DNA from: an uncultured Rhodanobacteraceae bacterium
GTDB taxonomy: Bacteria > Pseudomonadota > Gammaproteobacteria > Xanthomonadales > SZUA-5
Length of the DNA: 64,000 nucleotides
Assembly (NCBI GenBank): GCA_937928755.1
Contig: CALEZI010000049.1
Span: 26,266-90,265 of the forward strand
Direction: 5' to 3'
A program made the translations under genes and the position numbers. The notes below the pieces were generated by a model. The model saw nothing but the letters and a program-made list of their open reading frames with translations, searched no databases and was not told the DNA's origin. Below are positions 26,607-35,934 of this stretch, piece after piece. Within the stretch, counting starts at the first letter, position 1; every line of letters begins with the position of its first letter.

Positions 26607-27168
26607 GTTGCAGCCATGCTCGCGCCATGCGCCAATCTCGTACTACCGTGGGCCGCGCCACGCCAAGTACATCGGCGATCTCTTCCAGCTCAAGGCCGGC
26701 AAAGAACTTCAGATCGATGACCTTGGCCTGACGTGAACTGATCTCGTGTAAACGCCCGAGCGCACTGTCCAGCTGAATCAGGTCTGCGCCGTTGTCAAAA
26801 CCGGAACGATGCGGATCGCTGCCCGGAAGATCGATCTCCTCGATCGGTATTCGCTCATCCGAGGTTGGTCGCTTGGCTGCCGCCCGACGCCTGGCATGGT
26901 CCACCAGCACGCGGCGCATCATTTGCGCCGCGAGCCCCAGAAACTGTCCACGATTGACCGGATCCAACCGCCGTTGGTCGGCGACCCGCAGCCACGCCTC
27001 ATGCACCAAGGCCGTGGTTTGCAGCGTGTGGCTGCTGCGTTCGCCGCGTATCGCTCGCGCCGCGAGCGCCTTCAGCTCGGCGTACAGAAGCGGCGACAAG
27101 TCTTCCGCAAATCGGTCGTCCCGAGCGGGTTCAGCCGCTTCTTCGTGGGCGGTAGGCAGCATCGACAT
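26587..27168 (-). CDS. ECF-type RNA polymerase sigma factor (ECF43-like)
   Basis: About 193 residues with sigma region 2 (LLYAELKALAARAIRGER, LVHEAWLRV, FLGLAAQMMRRVLVDHARRR) and region 4 (ISSRQAKVIDLKFFAGLELEEIADVLGVARPTVVRDWRMARAWL), the pattern of the kinase-associated Sig-70 ECF subfamily. It overlaps the kinase gene. The start is uncertain: ATG 27168 is chosen, 27162 and 27258 are in frame. No anti-sigma factor is visible, consistent with control by phosphorylation. Confidence 0.88.
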   Translation of the reverse strand: MSMLPTAHEEAAEPARDDRFAEDLSPLLYAELKALAARAIRGERSSHTLQTTALVHEAWLRVADQRRLDPVNRGQFLGLAAQMMRRVLVDHARRRAAAKRPTSDERIPIEEIDLPGSDPHRSGFDNGADLIQLDSALGRLHEISSRQAKVIDLKFFAGLELEEIADVLGVARPTVVRDWRMARAWLQRELGQV

Positions 27169-27354
27169 TGCGAACGAAGCGGATGACTGACAGGGAACAA
27201 AGGCGGGAGAGTATAGGGAAGTCACGGGTCGTGCCTGCGGAGAAGGATTCGTCGGCATGGCGACGAGCAACGCAGCCTTGCGAAACAAAACGCCGATTCA
27301 TCCAGCAACCTGAATGCAACGCACTACAGAACTTCCAGAACGCAATCGAACGCG

Positions 27355-27504
27355 CTATTCCAGCCATTGCTGCCGAGATCGTAAACTTTGATCGTGTTTG
27401 ACGCTCGTGAAGCGCTCTTCCTCGACCGCCGCCGCCAGCACGCCATCGACCAGCAGGCAGCAGGCGGCGTCGTGGTAACCGGCGGAGAGACCGATCAGGT
27501 TCAC
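27355..27504 (-). pseudogene. N-terminal stump of a NodU/CmcH-type carbamoyltransferase
   Basis: From GTG 27504 the frame reads NLIGLSAGYHDAACCLLVDG, then VLAAAVEEERFTSVKHDQSL, the start of O-carbamoyltransferases (GLSAGYHDAA and EEERFTRVKHD are conserved). After ~45 residues it departs into SRQQWLE and stops, whereas real enzymes have ~550-600 residues. The GTG overlaps the stop of the MbtH-fusion gene upstream (TGA/GTG), showing the original coupled operon. It is a remnant with no expected activity. Confidence 0.8.
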
Positions 27505-28235
27505 TCGCCGCGGCTCTGCCGCTCCCGTTCCATCTCTTCCATCTTCTTGCGCAGGCTCATCGGGCGCATGTCGGTCCACACCTCCTCGATGTAGTCCAGG
27601 CACTCCTGCTTGGAACCACTTTTGCCCACATCGTTCCAGCCGAGCGGAATCTCGCGATTCGCCGGCCAGATCGAGTACTGCTCCTCGTGGTTCATCACGA
27701 CCTTGTAGATGGTCGTGTCCTCGGGGTTATCCCAACCCGTCGATCGGCTGCTGGGTGTCACCGGAATGGGCGCGGCAGGCTGCGCCGGGGCGGGTGGCGG
27801 CGAAGGCGGTGCCGGAGGCGCCGGGGGCTCGGGCGGTGCTGGAGCGGCGGGTGCGTCTTCCACGGGCTCTGGCTCTGGCTCCGGCTCTGGCTCTGGCTCC
27901 GGCTCGGGCTCTGGCTCTTCCTGCAGCTCGTCCTCCGACTCTGGCTCCGATTCCTGCTCGTCGGACTCGGCGAAACCCTCATCCGACTCTTCGTCGCTGG
28001 CGCTTTGTTCACCTGTTTCGGAATCCTCGGTTTCATCGCCAGCCAGCTGTTCGCCACCGTCGTCCTCGGCGAACTCGTCGGAATCGGTATCAAACTCTGA
28101 TTCCTCGTCCTGGCTCGGCAGCAGCGCCCCGATCAGCGGCAGCGGCACAGGATTCAGTGCCAGCGCCGAGGCGCTGCCGAGCGCCGTACTGATGGCGGCA
28201 ACCAGGCAGGTTGCAGCGGAAAATCGCTTGGCCAC
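27501..28235 (-). CDS. Exported acidic/proline-rich protein with C-terminal MbtH domain
   Basis: 244 residues from GTG 28235, which has AGGA seven bases upstream. A signal-peptide-like segment (KRFSAATCLVAAISTALG.. ASALA) is followed by an Asp/Glu/Ser-rich region, an EP dipeptide run, a Pro/Ala-rich linker and, from about residue 180, an MbtH-like domain: VMNHEEQYSIWP, IPLGWNDVG, ECLDYIEEVWTDMRPMSL. These match the MbtH signature (NxExQxSxWP, PxGW, WTDxRP). MbtH proteins are normally ~70-residue cytosolic partners of NRPS adenylation domains; no Met lies before the domain here, so it is a true fusion. Next to it lies a carbamoyltransferase stump. Confidence 0.8.
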   Translation of the reverse strand: MAKRFSAATCLVAAISTALGSASALALNPVPLPLIGALLPSQDEESEFDTDSDEFAEDDGGEQLAGDETEDSETGEQSASDEESDEGFAESDEQESEPESEDELQEEPEPEPEPEPEPEPEPEPVEDAPAAPAPPEPPAPPAPPSPPPAPAQPAAPIPVTPSSRSTGWDNPEDTTIYKVVMNHEEQYSIWPANREIPLGWNDVGKSGSKQECLDYIEEVWTDMRPMSLRKKMEEMERERQSRGE

Positions 28236-28392
28236 ATCGAGGTCCTGTGCGCGAGGGATGCATCGAGCATAGTCGCTGGCGAATCCTGTTTGCGCGCAGC
28301 ACCCATGGCACCTGGGACGAAATTCCGGCGTCTGCACATTTCCTGCACAGATCCGATGCGAGAAACCGGGGTTTGGATCGCCAGCCCTGACG

Positions 28393-29937
28393 ATGAGCGA
28401 ATCGCCGCGCCAATCGGACTTCTCGTCCCGCATCGAACGCCTCGGCCGGATGATTCCGGATCCGGTGCTGCTGTTCGCCGGCATGTTCGTGCTGACCTTG
28501 GTCGTTGCTGCCCTGCTCGGCGGTCACCAGTTCCAGACGCCGGGCGCCGGCGGCGTGGCGGTGACACAGACGATCAAGCCGATCCTGGAAACCGAGCACA
28601 TCCGCTGGATCTTCGACAACGCGCTGGTCACCAACTGGCTGGCCTTCGGCAACGGCGTGCTCGGCGTGATCCTGATCGTGACCCTGGCGATCGGCGTCGC
28701 CGAGCACGCCGGTCTGCTGGGCGCGCTGATCAAGAAGGCGGGCCGCCGCGTGCCGCTCGCGTACATGCCGCTGATGCTGGTGTTCCTCGGCATCATGAGC
28801 TCGCTGGCCACCGATGCCGGCTACCTGATCCTGATTCCGCTGGCCGGCCTGCTGTACGCGGCGCTGAAGCAGAATCCGCTGATCGGCATGGCTGCCGCGT
28901 TCGCCGGCGTATCGGCCGGGTTTTCCGCCAACCTGATTCCGGCCACGCCACCCGACGTCATCGTCGGCATGAACGCCAAGATCTTTGCCGAAGCGCAAGG
29001 CGTGCCCTTCGTCAATGCCGCCGGCGAGGCGCTGAATCCGGCGACGATGAACTACTACTTCATGGTCGCTTCCACCGTGCTGCTGGCTTTGGTCGGCGCC
29101 TTCGTAACCAAGCGCTTCATCATTCCGAAGCTGGCGAACTGGCCGTACAGCGTGCCCGCCGACCTGGACCTTGGCGAGTTCGAACTGGATGCCGGCGAGC
29201 GCCGCGGCCTCATATGGGCCGGCTTGGGTTCGCTGGTGGCGCTGGCGGTGATCGCCGGCTTCGCCTACGGGCCGCTGGCGCCCTACGAAAACGCGCAGGG
29301 CCAGCGCGTGCTGCCCTTCGTCAACAACATCATCCTGATGATCTCGCTGTTCTTCGTGATCGTCGGCATGGCCTTCGGCTTCGCCAGCGGGCGCTTTCGC
29401 ACTCTGACCGATGTGGTCAAGGCGATGACCAAACAGATGGGCGCCGCCAGTTACATCCTGGTACTCACCTTCTTCTCCTACAACTTCCTGGCCCTGCTGA
29501 CCTACTCGGGACTGGGCGCCTTCATCACCTATCTCGGCGCACAAGTGTTGCTCGCCGCCGGCGTCGCGGAATTCCCCGTCCTGCTGCTGATCGGCTTCGT
29601 GCTGACCACCGCTGTGATCAATCTCTTCGTCGGCGGCCTGAACTCGAAATGGCTGCTGCTCGGGCCGCTGTTCGTGCCGATGCTCTATCAGGTCAATCCG
29701 GCGATGACGCCAGATCTGGTCGCCGCGGCCTATCGCGTGGCCGATTCCTCCACCAACATCATCACGCCGATGATGTCCTACGCCGGCATCGTGCTCGCCT
29801 TCATGCGGCGCTATCGGCCGGAGCTCAGTTTCGGCGAAATGATCCTGCTGATGGCGCCCTACTCGATCGCCTTCCTGTTGACCTGGACCGCCATGCTGAT
29901 CGCGTTCTTCACCTTCGCCATTCCGCTGGGGTTCTAA
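28393..29937 (+). CDS. AbgT-family transporter
   Basis: A 514-residue inner-membrane protein with ~10-12 helices. AbgT signatures are visible: RIERLGRMIPDPVLLFAGMF at the start, MSSLATDAGYLILIPLAG, GVSAGFSANLIPATPPD, NLFVGGLNSKWLLLGPLFVPM and DSSTNIITPMMSYAG. The family takes up p-aminobenzoyl-glutamate or exports sulfonamides. It starts at ATG 28393, divergent from the MbtH-fusion gene. Confidence 0.92.
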   Translation: MSESPRQSDFSSRIERLGRMIPDPVLLFAGMFVLTLVVAALLGGHQFQTPGAGGVAVTQTIKPILETEHIRWIFDNALVTNWLAFGNGVLGVILIVTLAIGVAEHAGLLGALIKKAGRRVPLAYMPLMLVFLGIMSSLATDAGYLILIPLAGLLYAALKQNPLIGMAAAFAGVSAGFSANLIPATPPDVIVGMNAKIFAEAQGVPFVNAAGEALNPATMNYYFMVASTVLLALVGAFVTKRFIIPKLANWPYSVPADLDLGEFELDAGERRGLIWAGLGSLVALAVIAGFAYGPLAPYENAQGQRVLPFVNNIILMISLFFVIVGMAFGFASGRFRTLTDVVKAMTKQMGAASYILVLTFFSYNFLALLTYSGLGAFITYLGAQVLLAAGVAEFPVLLLIGFVLTTAVINLFVGGLNSKWLLLGPLFVPMLYQVNPAMTPDLVAAAYRVADSSTNIITPMMSYAGIVLAFMRRYRPELSFGEMILLMAPYSIAFLLTWTAMLIAFFTFAIPLGF

Positions 29938-30002
29938 GAGCCGCGGTTGTAACTGACCGGCCATGGACTGACAATGGCGGATCAGGGCTCCTGTCGGAAC
30001 AC

Positions 30003-32705
30003 ATGAGCGACCTTGCGGATCCGAAAGCCGGTGCCGACATATCGATGCCAATCGAGCCGCCGTCGCGATACAAGCGCGCGCTGCCGATCGTGGCTGTCTA
30101 CGCCGCGGTGGCGACTCTCTGGATTCTGTTTTCCGATGCGGTCCTGGCCAGTCTGTTCTCGGATCGCAATCTGCTGGTCCAATGGAGCACCTTCAAGGGT
30201 CTGGCGTTTGTCGCGGTAACCTCGGCCTTGTTGTGGGTCATGGTGCTCAAGACGCTTGCAACCATCGAGCGCAGTTTTGCCGCACTCGCATCCAAGGATG
30301 CGCAGTTGCGCCTCAGCGAAGCGCAGGTCAGCGCGATCGTGGAAACCGCCACCGACGCGATTCTGAGTTTTGACGCCGACCACCGAATCGTGTTCCTGAA
30401 TACCGCGGCACAACGTCTGTTCCAGTGCGAAAAGGAGACTGCCAGGGGTGAGCTGATCACGCGCTACCTGCCGGAACTCCCGGCCGTCACCAAACAGAAC
30501 TCGCTTTCGCTCGTTGGGCGCCGCAGCGATGGCACCGCGGTTCCGATAGAGGCCTCCTTATCCTGCACTGACGCACCTGGTGGCCCGGCAACCACCATCA
30601 TTCTGCGCGACATCACGCAGCGACTCGCCCAGCAGGTCGAGTTTGAACGGCTCCAACGGCTCCATGAGGCCCGCAGCCAGATCAACCGGTCCATCGTCTG
30701 GGCGGTAGACCGCGATCAATTGCTAGATCGTATCTGCATTGCCCTGACCGAACACGGCGGCTTTCGGTTGGCCTGGATTGCCCGGCACGACGCCGATACG
30801 AATATCCTGATGCCAGTCGCAAAGGCGGGCGACGATCTGGGCTATCTCGACAACCTGCGCATCAGCACGCAGACCGAACCCGGGATGCGCGGACCGAGTG
30901 CCACCAGCTTCCTGACCGCACTACCCTATGTCTGCAACGATATCCAGGCCGAACCGACCATCTTGCCCTGGCGTCAGGCGGCGATTCAGAGCGGACTCCG
31001 ATCGATGGCCGTATTCCCGATCATGGGCCCCAGCGGCCCCCGCGGGACACTCAATGTCTACGCAACAGAAGCAGACTACTTCAAGGAACCCGAACTCCGG
31101 TTATTGACAGAATCTGCCGGCGATATTGCCTACGCCCTCTCCGCGTTGGAGCTGGACCAGGAAAAGGAACTCGCACAAGCGCAAGCTCGACGAGAAAGAC
31201 AATTCTCGGAATCAATGATCGACTCGTTGCCGGGAATACTCTACTTCTATGACTCGGCCGGACAGTTTCTGCGCTGGAATCGGAACTTCGAGATCATTTC
31301 CGGATATTCCGCCGAAGAAATATCAAGAATGCATCCGATCGATTTCTTTGCAGGACCGGACAAGGCGTTGGTGCAATCACGAATCGAGTCCGTATTCAGC
31401 CACGGCGAAGCATTCGTAGAGGCCAATTTCACCGCGAAGGATGGCCGCACGACGCAGCACTATTTCACCGGAAAACGTATCGAACTTGATGGACGGGCCT
31501 GCCTGGTCGGCGTCGGCATTGACATCTCGGATCGTCTCCGTGCCGAAAAGAAGTTGCGCGACAGTGAGGAACGTTACCGCCAGACCCTCGATCGCATCAT
31601 CGAAAGCTGCCAACTGTTCGCATTCGACTGGACCTATCTATACCTCAACGAGGCGGCGGAAAAGAACAACCGCCGCCCAAATTCTGAAGTGTTGGGCCGA
31701 ACGATCTTTGACGCTTGGCCGGGAATTGAGCACACCGAGGTCTTCGCCCTCTTTGAATCATGCATGAAGTCACGCCAAAGCAATCGCCAGGAAATCAGCT
31801 TCGGCTTCCCGGATGGCTTGCGCGGTTGGTTTGATGTGACCGTGCATCCTGCCCCGGAAGGGATTTACGTGTTATCGGTGGAAATTACCGAACGCAAGCA
31901 GGCCGAACTGGCGTTGCGCGAGTTGAACGAAAACCTGGAACAAAAGATAGTGGAGCGTACCACCGCGTTGCACGCCGCACTGGAGCGCGCCGAGGCGGCC
32001 GATCGCATCAAGTCCGCATTTCTGGCGACGATGTCACATGAGTTGCGCACTCCCCTCAATTCCATCATCGGCTTCACCGGCATTGTGCTGCAGGGATTGG
32101 CCGGTCCTCTCAACGATGAGCAGAACAAACAGTTGACCATGGTGCGCGGCAGCGCACGGCACCTGCTGGATCTGATCAACGACGTTCTCGACCTGTCGAA
32201 AATCGAAGCAGGTCAACTGGAGGTCCGGAAGGAAGTCTTTGACGCCCGCGCCGCGATTGAACGCGCGGTCGGCAGCGTACGGCTGCACGCCAAGTCCAAG
32301 GGTCTTGAGTTGACAACGACGATTGCGGACGACATCGGCGAGATGATTGGTGACCGTAGACGCATGGAACAGATACTGCTCAACATACTCAACAATGCGA
32401 TCAAGTTTACCGACCACGGTCATGTCAAACTGAATGCCGACATCCGTGGCGACGCGTCCGCAGGGCGCGAACTGCAGGTCACAATCAGCGATACCGGCAT
32501 TGGCATCAAAACAGATGATGTCGAGAAGCTGTTTCAACCATTCCATCAGATCGACTCCGGGCTGACTCGGCAGCACGAAGGTACCGGGCTGGGTCTGGCG
32601 ATCTGCCGCAGACTGGCCGGATTGATGGGAGGCGAAGTTACCGCAGTCAGTCAGTGGCAAAAAGGCAGCGAGTTTACATTGACCCTTCCGATTGATGGAA
32701 AATGA
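30003..32705 (+). CDS. Membrane sensor histidine kinase (PAS-GAF-PAS-PAS-HisKA-HATPase)
   Basis: A 900-residue kinase. Two transmembrane helices lie near 26-50 and 60-82; PAS ~105-215 (VSAIVETATDAILSFDADHR); GAF ~235-375; PAS ~400-510 (SMIDSLPGILYFYDSAGQFL); PAS ~520-630; coiled coil; HisKA with phospho-His ~679 in TMSHELRTPLNSIIGF; HATPase with N box NILNNAIKFTD, G1 ISDTGIGI and G2 GTGLGLAIC. It is followed almost immediately by a receiver gene and a hybrid kinase, forming a three-gene phosphorelay. It begins at ATG 30003; the open frame to the left overlaps abgT and is shadow. Codon use looks more AT-rich than its neighbours. Confidence 0.92.
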   Translation: MSDLADPKAGADISMPIEPPSRYKRALPIVAVYAAVATLWILFSDAVLASLFSDRNLLVQWSTFKGLAFVAVTSALLWVMVLKTLATIERSFAALASKDAQLRLSEAQVSAIVETATDAILSFDADHRIVFLNTAAQRLFQCEKETARGELITRYLPELPAVTKQNSLSLVGRRSDGTAVPIEASLSCTDAPGGPATTIILRDITQRLAQQVEFERLQRLHEARSQINRSIVWAVDRDQLLDRICIALTEHGGFRLAWIARHDADTNILMPVAKAGDDLGYLDNLRISTQTEPGMRGPSATSFLTALPYVCNDIQAEPTILPWRQAAIQSGLRSMAVFPIMGPSGPRGTLNVYATEADYFKEPELRLLTESAGDIAYALSALELDQEKELAQAQARRERQFSESMIDSLPGILYFYDSAGQFLRWNRNFEIISGYSAEEISRMHPIDFFAGPDKALVQSRIESVFSHGEAFVEANFTAKDGRTTQHYFTGKRIELDGRACLVGVGIDISDRLRAEKKLRDSEERYRQTLDRIIESCQLFAFDWTYLYLNEAAEKNNRRPNSEVLGRTIFDAWPGIEHTEVFALFESCMKSRQSNRQEISFGFPDGLRGWFDVTVHPAPEGIYVLSVEITERKQAELALRELNENLEQKIVERTTALHAALERAEAADRIKSAFLATMSHELRTPLNSIIGFTGIVLQGLAGPLNDEQNKQLTMVRGSARHLLDLINDVLDLSKIEAGQLEVRKEVFDARAAIERAVGSVRLHAKSKGLELTTTIADDIGEMIGDRRRMEQILLNILNNAIKFTDHGHVKLNADIRGDASAGRELQVTISDTGIGIKTDDVEKLFQPFHQIDSGLTRQHEGTGLGLAICRRLAGLMGGEVTAVSQWQKGSEFTLTLPIDGK

Positions 32706-32706
32706 G

Positions 32707-33093
32707 ATGGCCACAGTTCTATTGATCGAAGACAACGAGCAAAACCGCTATCTGGTCACCTACCTGTTGGAGCGGCAAGGCTATATTGTAATATCCGCGA
32801 ACGACGGCAGATCCGGGCTGGAGCTTGCTGCCCAGGTCGACCCGGATGTGATCTTGCTGGATATCCAGTTGCCGACCATGGATGGTCATGAAGTCGCCCG
32901 AGCACTACGGACAATGGCCTCATTGCGGACGGTCCCGATCGTGGCAGTCACATCCTACGCGATGATGGGAGATCGCGAAAAAGCACTGGCTGCTGGTTGC
33001 ACAGGATATATCGAAAAACCGATCGACCCGGCGAGTTTTGTAGCCGAGGTCGCGGCCTACGCTGCTTCATATCTGGCTGATGATATCCAATGA
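32707..33093 (+). CDS. Single-domain response regulator (CheY/DivK-like)
   Basis: A 128-residue receiver: acidic pocket IEDNEQNR, phospho-acceptor Asp ~52 in VILLDIQLPTMDG, Thr in VAVTSYAM and Lys in YIEKPID. There is no output domain, so it probably passes phosphate between the kinases on either side or acts by protein contact. The ATG 32707 follows the upstream stop by one base; ATGs at 32692 and 32695 are alternatives. It overlaps the next gene by ATGA. Confidence 0.9.
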   Translation: MATVLLIEDNEQNRYLVTYLLERQGYIVISANDGRSGLELAAQVDPDVILLDIQLPTMDGHEVARALRTMASLRTVPIVAVTSYAMMGDREKALAAGCTGYIEKPIDPASFVAEVAAYAASYLADDIQ

Positions 33094-35570
33094 CGCACAT
33101 CCTGGTAGTCGATGACAACCAGCAGAATCTTTACTATCTGCGCGCCTTGTTGACGGCGAATGGAATTACCGTGGACCTTGCTCGCCATGGTGTCGAGGCT
33201 TTGCAGAAAGCACGTCAACAGCCTCCCGATCTGGTTGTTTCTGATCTGTTGATGCCAGTGATGGACGGTTATACGTTGCTGCGCCACTGGAAGACCGACG
33301 ATCAACTCAAGAATGTGCCCTTTGTCGTGTACACCGCCACTTACCGCGACGACAAGGATCAACAGCTTGCGTTCGACTTGGGCGCAGATGATTTCATCCT
33401 GAAGCCTGAAGAGCCGGATCAATTTCTGCGCAAGATTCGTGCGGCGCAGAATCGGCCACCTGCGGAAACATCTTTGCTCCGCGGAACTACCGATGAAAGT
33501 GAGCTCTTGCGAAATTACAGCGAGACACTGATTCGCAAGCTCGAGGAGAAAAGCCTCAAACTTGAGGAGAAGACGGCGCGGCTCGAAGAAACCAACTTTG
33601 CGCTGCAACGAGAATTGGTCGAACGCAATCAAGTAGAAATGACCTTGCGTTTGAGCGAGTCGCGCCTCGATCTGGAAAGAGAGCGCTTGCTGGACGCCCA
33701 ACGCCTCGCCAAGATGGGCAGCTGGGAGACCGATATTCTGACCGGCATGGTGCAATGGTCGGATGAAACCCACCGTATTTTTGAGACGGATCCACGGTCC
33801 TTCACGCCGACTCACCAAGGATTTCTGGCCTTGGTGCACCCGGAGGACCGCGAAAATGTCGACCGGGCCTTCCAGGAGTCACTGAATGAAATCGGGTCGT
33901 ACGCATTGGAGCATCGCCTGCTCCTCCCCAACGGCGTGATCAAATTCGTCGACGAACGCTGGCGCGTATTCCGGGACTTTGCTGGCAATCCAGTTCGTGC
34001 GCTTGGCACTTGCCACGACGTCACCGATCGGACAATTGCCGAAGCAGAACTGAGGAAAACCACCGAAAGCTTGACCTTGAGTTCCTCGCTGTTGCGGATT
34101 GCGGGAAGATTGGCGCGCGTTGGCGGTTGGAGTCTGCGCATCGCGGATTTGTCTCTGACGTGGTCCGATGAGATCTGCGATATCCACGAAGTTCCCCCTG
34201 GATACAGGCCCAATCTGGACGAGGCGTATGATTTTTACCCTGTCGAATATCGATCGCAAGTACGGACCCGTGTTGAAGCCTTGGTGCGCGAGGGAGTGCC
34301 CTACGAATTTGAGTCCCCGCTGATCACGGCCAAAGGTCGCCGCCTCTGGGTGCGTTCAATTGGTGAGGCGGTACGCGACACAAATGGCCAGATTTGTCAG
34401 GTTCAGGGCGGCTTTCAGGATATAACGGAGCAACACCTGGCAGCGGAAACCATTCGTGAGAGCGAAGAACGATTTCGCTTGCTGGCGAAGGCCACCAATG
34501 ATGCGGTCCGTGATTGGTACATCGGAACCAACCAGGTCTGGTGGAATGATGGGATCGAGACCCTGTTCGGGTTTTCGCGTGACGAACTGGGAAATTCACT
34601 CGATTCCTGGTCCCTACGAATTCATCCCGAGGATCGCGACCGCATCGTCGGACAACTTCAGGGAACCATCGAGAGTTGCGAAGAGGTCTGGACCGGCACC
34701 TACCGGTTTGCCCGAAAGGATGGTAGTTACGCGCACGTTTGGGATCGCGTGATTGTGATCCGCGACCAGAACGGAGTTGCCATTCGCATGCTCGGCGGCA
34801 TGTCGGATATCAGTGAACAACGCAAGGCTGAATCTGCTTTAAAGGCGTCTCTGGTCGAGTTGAGTCATCGTAATCGAGAACTTCAAGATTTTGCATTTGT
34901 AGCGTCGCACGATCTGCAGGAACCGCTGCGCAAGATTCGAACATTCTCCGAGCTTCTCGCGACCCGATATCGCGACTCACTCGACGGGCAGGCGGCTGAT
35001 TATCTGGACCGCATGAATCACGCCGCCACGCGCATGCAGACATTGATAAAGGATCTGTTGGAGTACTCTCGCACTGCGCAGGGAGCACAACCATCAGGCC
35101 AGACAGATCTGGCTCGGGTTTGCCGCGAAGTACTGTCCGATCTGGAGCCTCGGATTCTGGCGAGCGGAGCAAAGATTGTTGAGGAAGGATTGCCGACCAT
35201 TACTGCCGATGCGACCCAGATGCGACAGTTGTTTCAGAATCTGTTGAGTAACGCCCTTAAGTTCCTGGATGCGCGGCGCAAACCTGAGATCAGTGTTGTC
35301 GCACAGTCCGTCAGCCTGGATGGAGCGCCTGCATGCCGCCTGATAGTCGCTGACAACGGAATCGGTTTCGAGGAAAAATTCGCTGAAGGCATTTTCAACC
35401 CATTCAAGCGCCTCCACGCTCGCACCGAGTTCGAGGGCACCGGAATCGGCTTGGCGATCGTGCGGCGAATTGTCGAGCGTCACCGCGGCACAATCGAGGC
35501 ATTCAGCACACCCGGTGTCGGCACCAAATTCGTGGTGACCTTGCCGGTGGACGAGAAACACCCTGCCTGA
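33090..35570 (+). CDS. Hybrid histidine kinase with N-terminal receiver and PAS domains
   Basis: 826 soluble residues: receiver ~1-125 (VVDDNQQN, Asp ~52 in VVSDLLMPVMDG, Lys in ILKPEE), coiled coil ~140-205, PAS-like domains ~205-330, ~340-450 and ~455-580 (each ending with VTDRT, ITEQH, ISEQR-type PAC motifs), HisKA with His ~607 in FVASHDLQEPLRKI (bacteriophytochrome-type), and HATPase with NLLSNALKFLD, VADNGIGF and GTGIGLAIV. The order receiver-first, kinase-last suggests it takes phosphate input from the upstream kinase or receiver. It is coupled to the receiver gene by ATGA. Confidence 0.92.
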   Translation: MTHILVVDDNQQNLYYLRALLTANGITVDLARHGVEALQKARQQPPDLVVSDLLMPVMDGYTLLRHWKTDDQLKNVPFVVYTATYRDDKDQQLAFDLGADDFILKPEEPDQFLRKIRAAQNRPPAETSLLRGTTDESELLRNYSETLIRKLEEKSLKLEEKTARLEETNFALQRELVERNQVEMTLRLSESRLDLERERLLDAQRLAKMGSWETDILTGMVQWSDETHRIFETDPRSFTPTHQGFLALVHPEDRENVDRAFQESLNEIGSYALEHRLLLPNGVIKFVDERWRVFRDFAGNPVRALGTCHDVTDRTIAEAELRKTTESLTLSSSLLRIAGRLARVGGWSLRIADLSLTWSDEICDIHEVPPGYRPNLDEAYDFYPVEYRSQVRTRVEALVREGVPYEFESPLITAKGRRLWVRSIGEAVRDTNGQICQVQGGFQDITEQHLAAETIRESEERFRLLAKATNDAVRDWYIGTNQVWWNDGIETLFGFSRDELGNSLDSWSLRIHPEDRDRIVGQLQGTIESCEEVWTGTYRFARKDGSYAHVWDRVIVIRDQNGVAIRMLGGMSDISEQRKAESALKASLVELSHRNRELQDFAFVASHDLQEPLRKIRTFSELLATRYRDSLDGQAADYLDRMNHAATRMQTLIKDLLEYSRTAQGAQPSGQTDLARVCREVLSDLEPRILASGAKIVEEGLPTITADATQMRQLFQNLLSNALKFLDARRKPEISVVAQSVSLDGAPACRLIVADNGIGFEEKFAEGIFNPFKRLHARTEFEGTGIGLAIVRRIVERHRGTIEAFSTPGVGTKFVVTLPVDEKHPA

Positions 35571-35615
35571 CATGAAGCTGCCACCGCTCGGATCACCAGA
35601 TCGGGGAGCGCCACC

Positions 35616-35778
35616 ACGATCACCTCTGCGGTCAGCTCACCCTTCGTTTCCGGCGGCGCCAAGAGCTGCGGACTGACCAACAATGCCGCTGGCACGCTGC
35701 TTTTCATCGCCAATTGCCAGAGCCGCAACATCACCAAGTTTGTCGTGGATCCTGTTTCTGGCGCACGTCGGCACCAAT
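35616..35778 (+). pseudogene. Fragment of a beta-propeller (YncE/lactonase-like) protein
   Basis: The plus frame ending at TAA 35776-35778 reads SSPFVSGGAKSCGLTNN, then AAGTLLFIANCQSRNITKFVVDPVSGA, which closely resembles one blade of cell-surface YVTN/lactonase-type propellers (..LFVANxxSNNISVFxVDPxTG). There is no start codon and no further blades, so this is a relic. Its left boundary is vague. Confidence 0.5.
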
Positions 35779-35793
35779 AACGCAAGCGAGCTC

Positions 35794-35865
35794 TTGTGGG
35801 TCCAGACTTGTCTGGACGCTGTTCGCGGTCGATAGCGAGAAGCGTCCAGACAAGTCTGGACCCAC
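35794..35865. repeat. REP-like paired palindrome, family 1 copy 3
   Basis: Arms 35794-35817 and 35842-35865 are perfect 24-base reverse complements with a 24-base spacer. The arms are identical to those at 16728; only the spacer differs. Confidence 0.9.
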
Positions 35866-35934
35866 TCAAGCCTGCTTCGAGCAAGTTCTGGTCGTGCCTC
35901 GTGCCCCGTTTCGCGCGCCCCGCAATCGCCCCCT

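Noticed and set aside
27870..27930. Hexamer GGCTCN repetition resembling a short-repeat array
   Set aside because: It is the coding sequence of the Glu-Pro dipeptide run in the MbtH fusion protein, not a CRISPR or intergenic repeat.
28290..30002. N-terminal extension of the sensor kinase frame into the abgT region
   Set aside because: The upstream 571 codons are out of frame with abgT and look like arginine/alanine-rich shadow; the kinase starts at ATG 30003.
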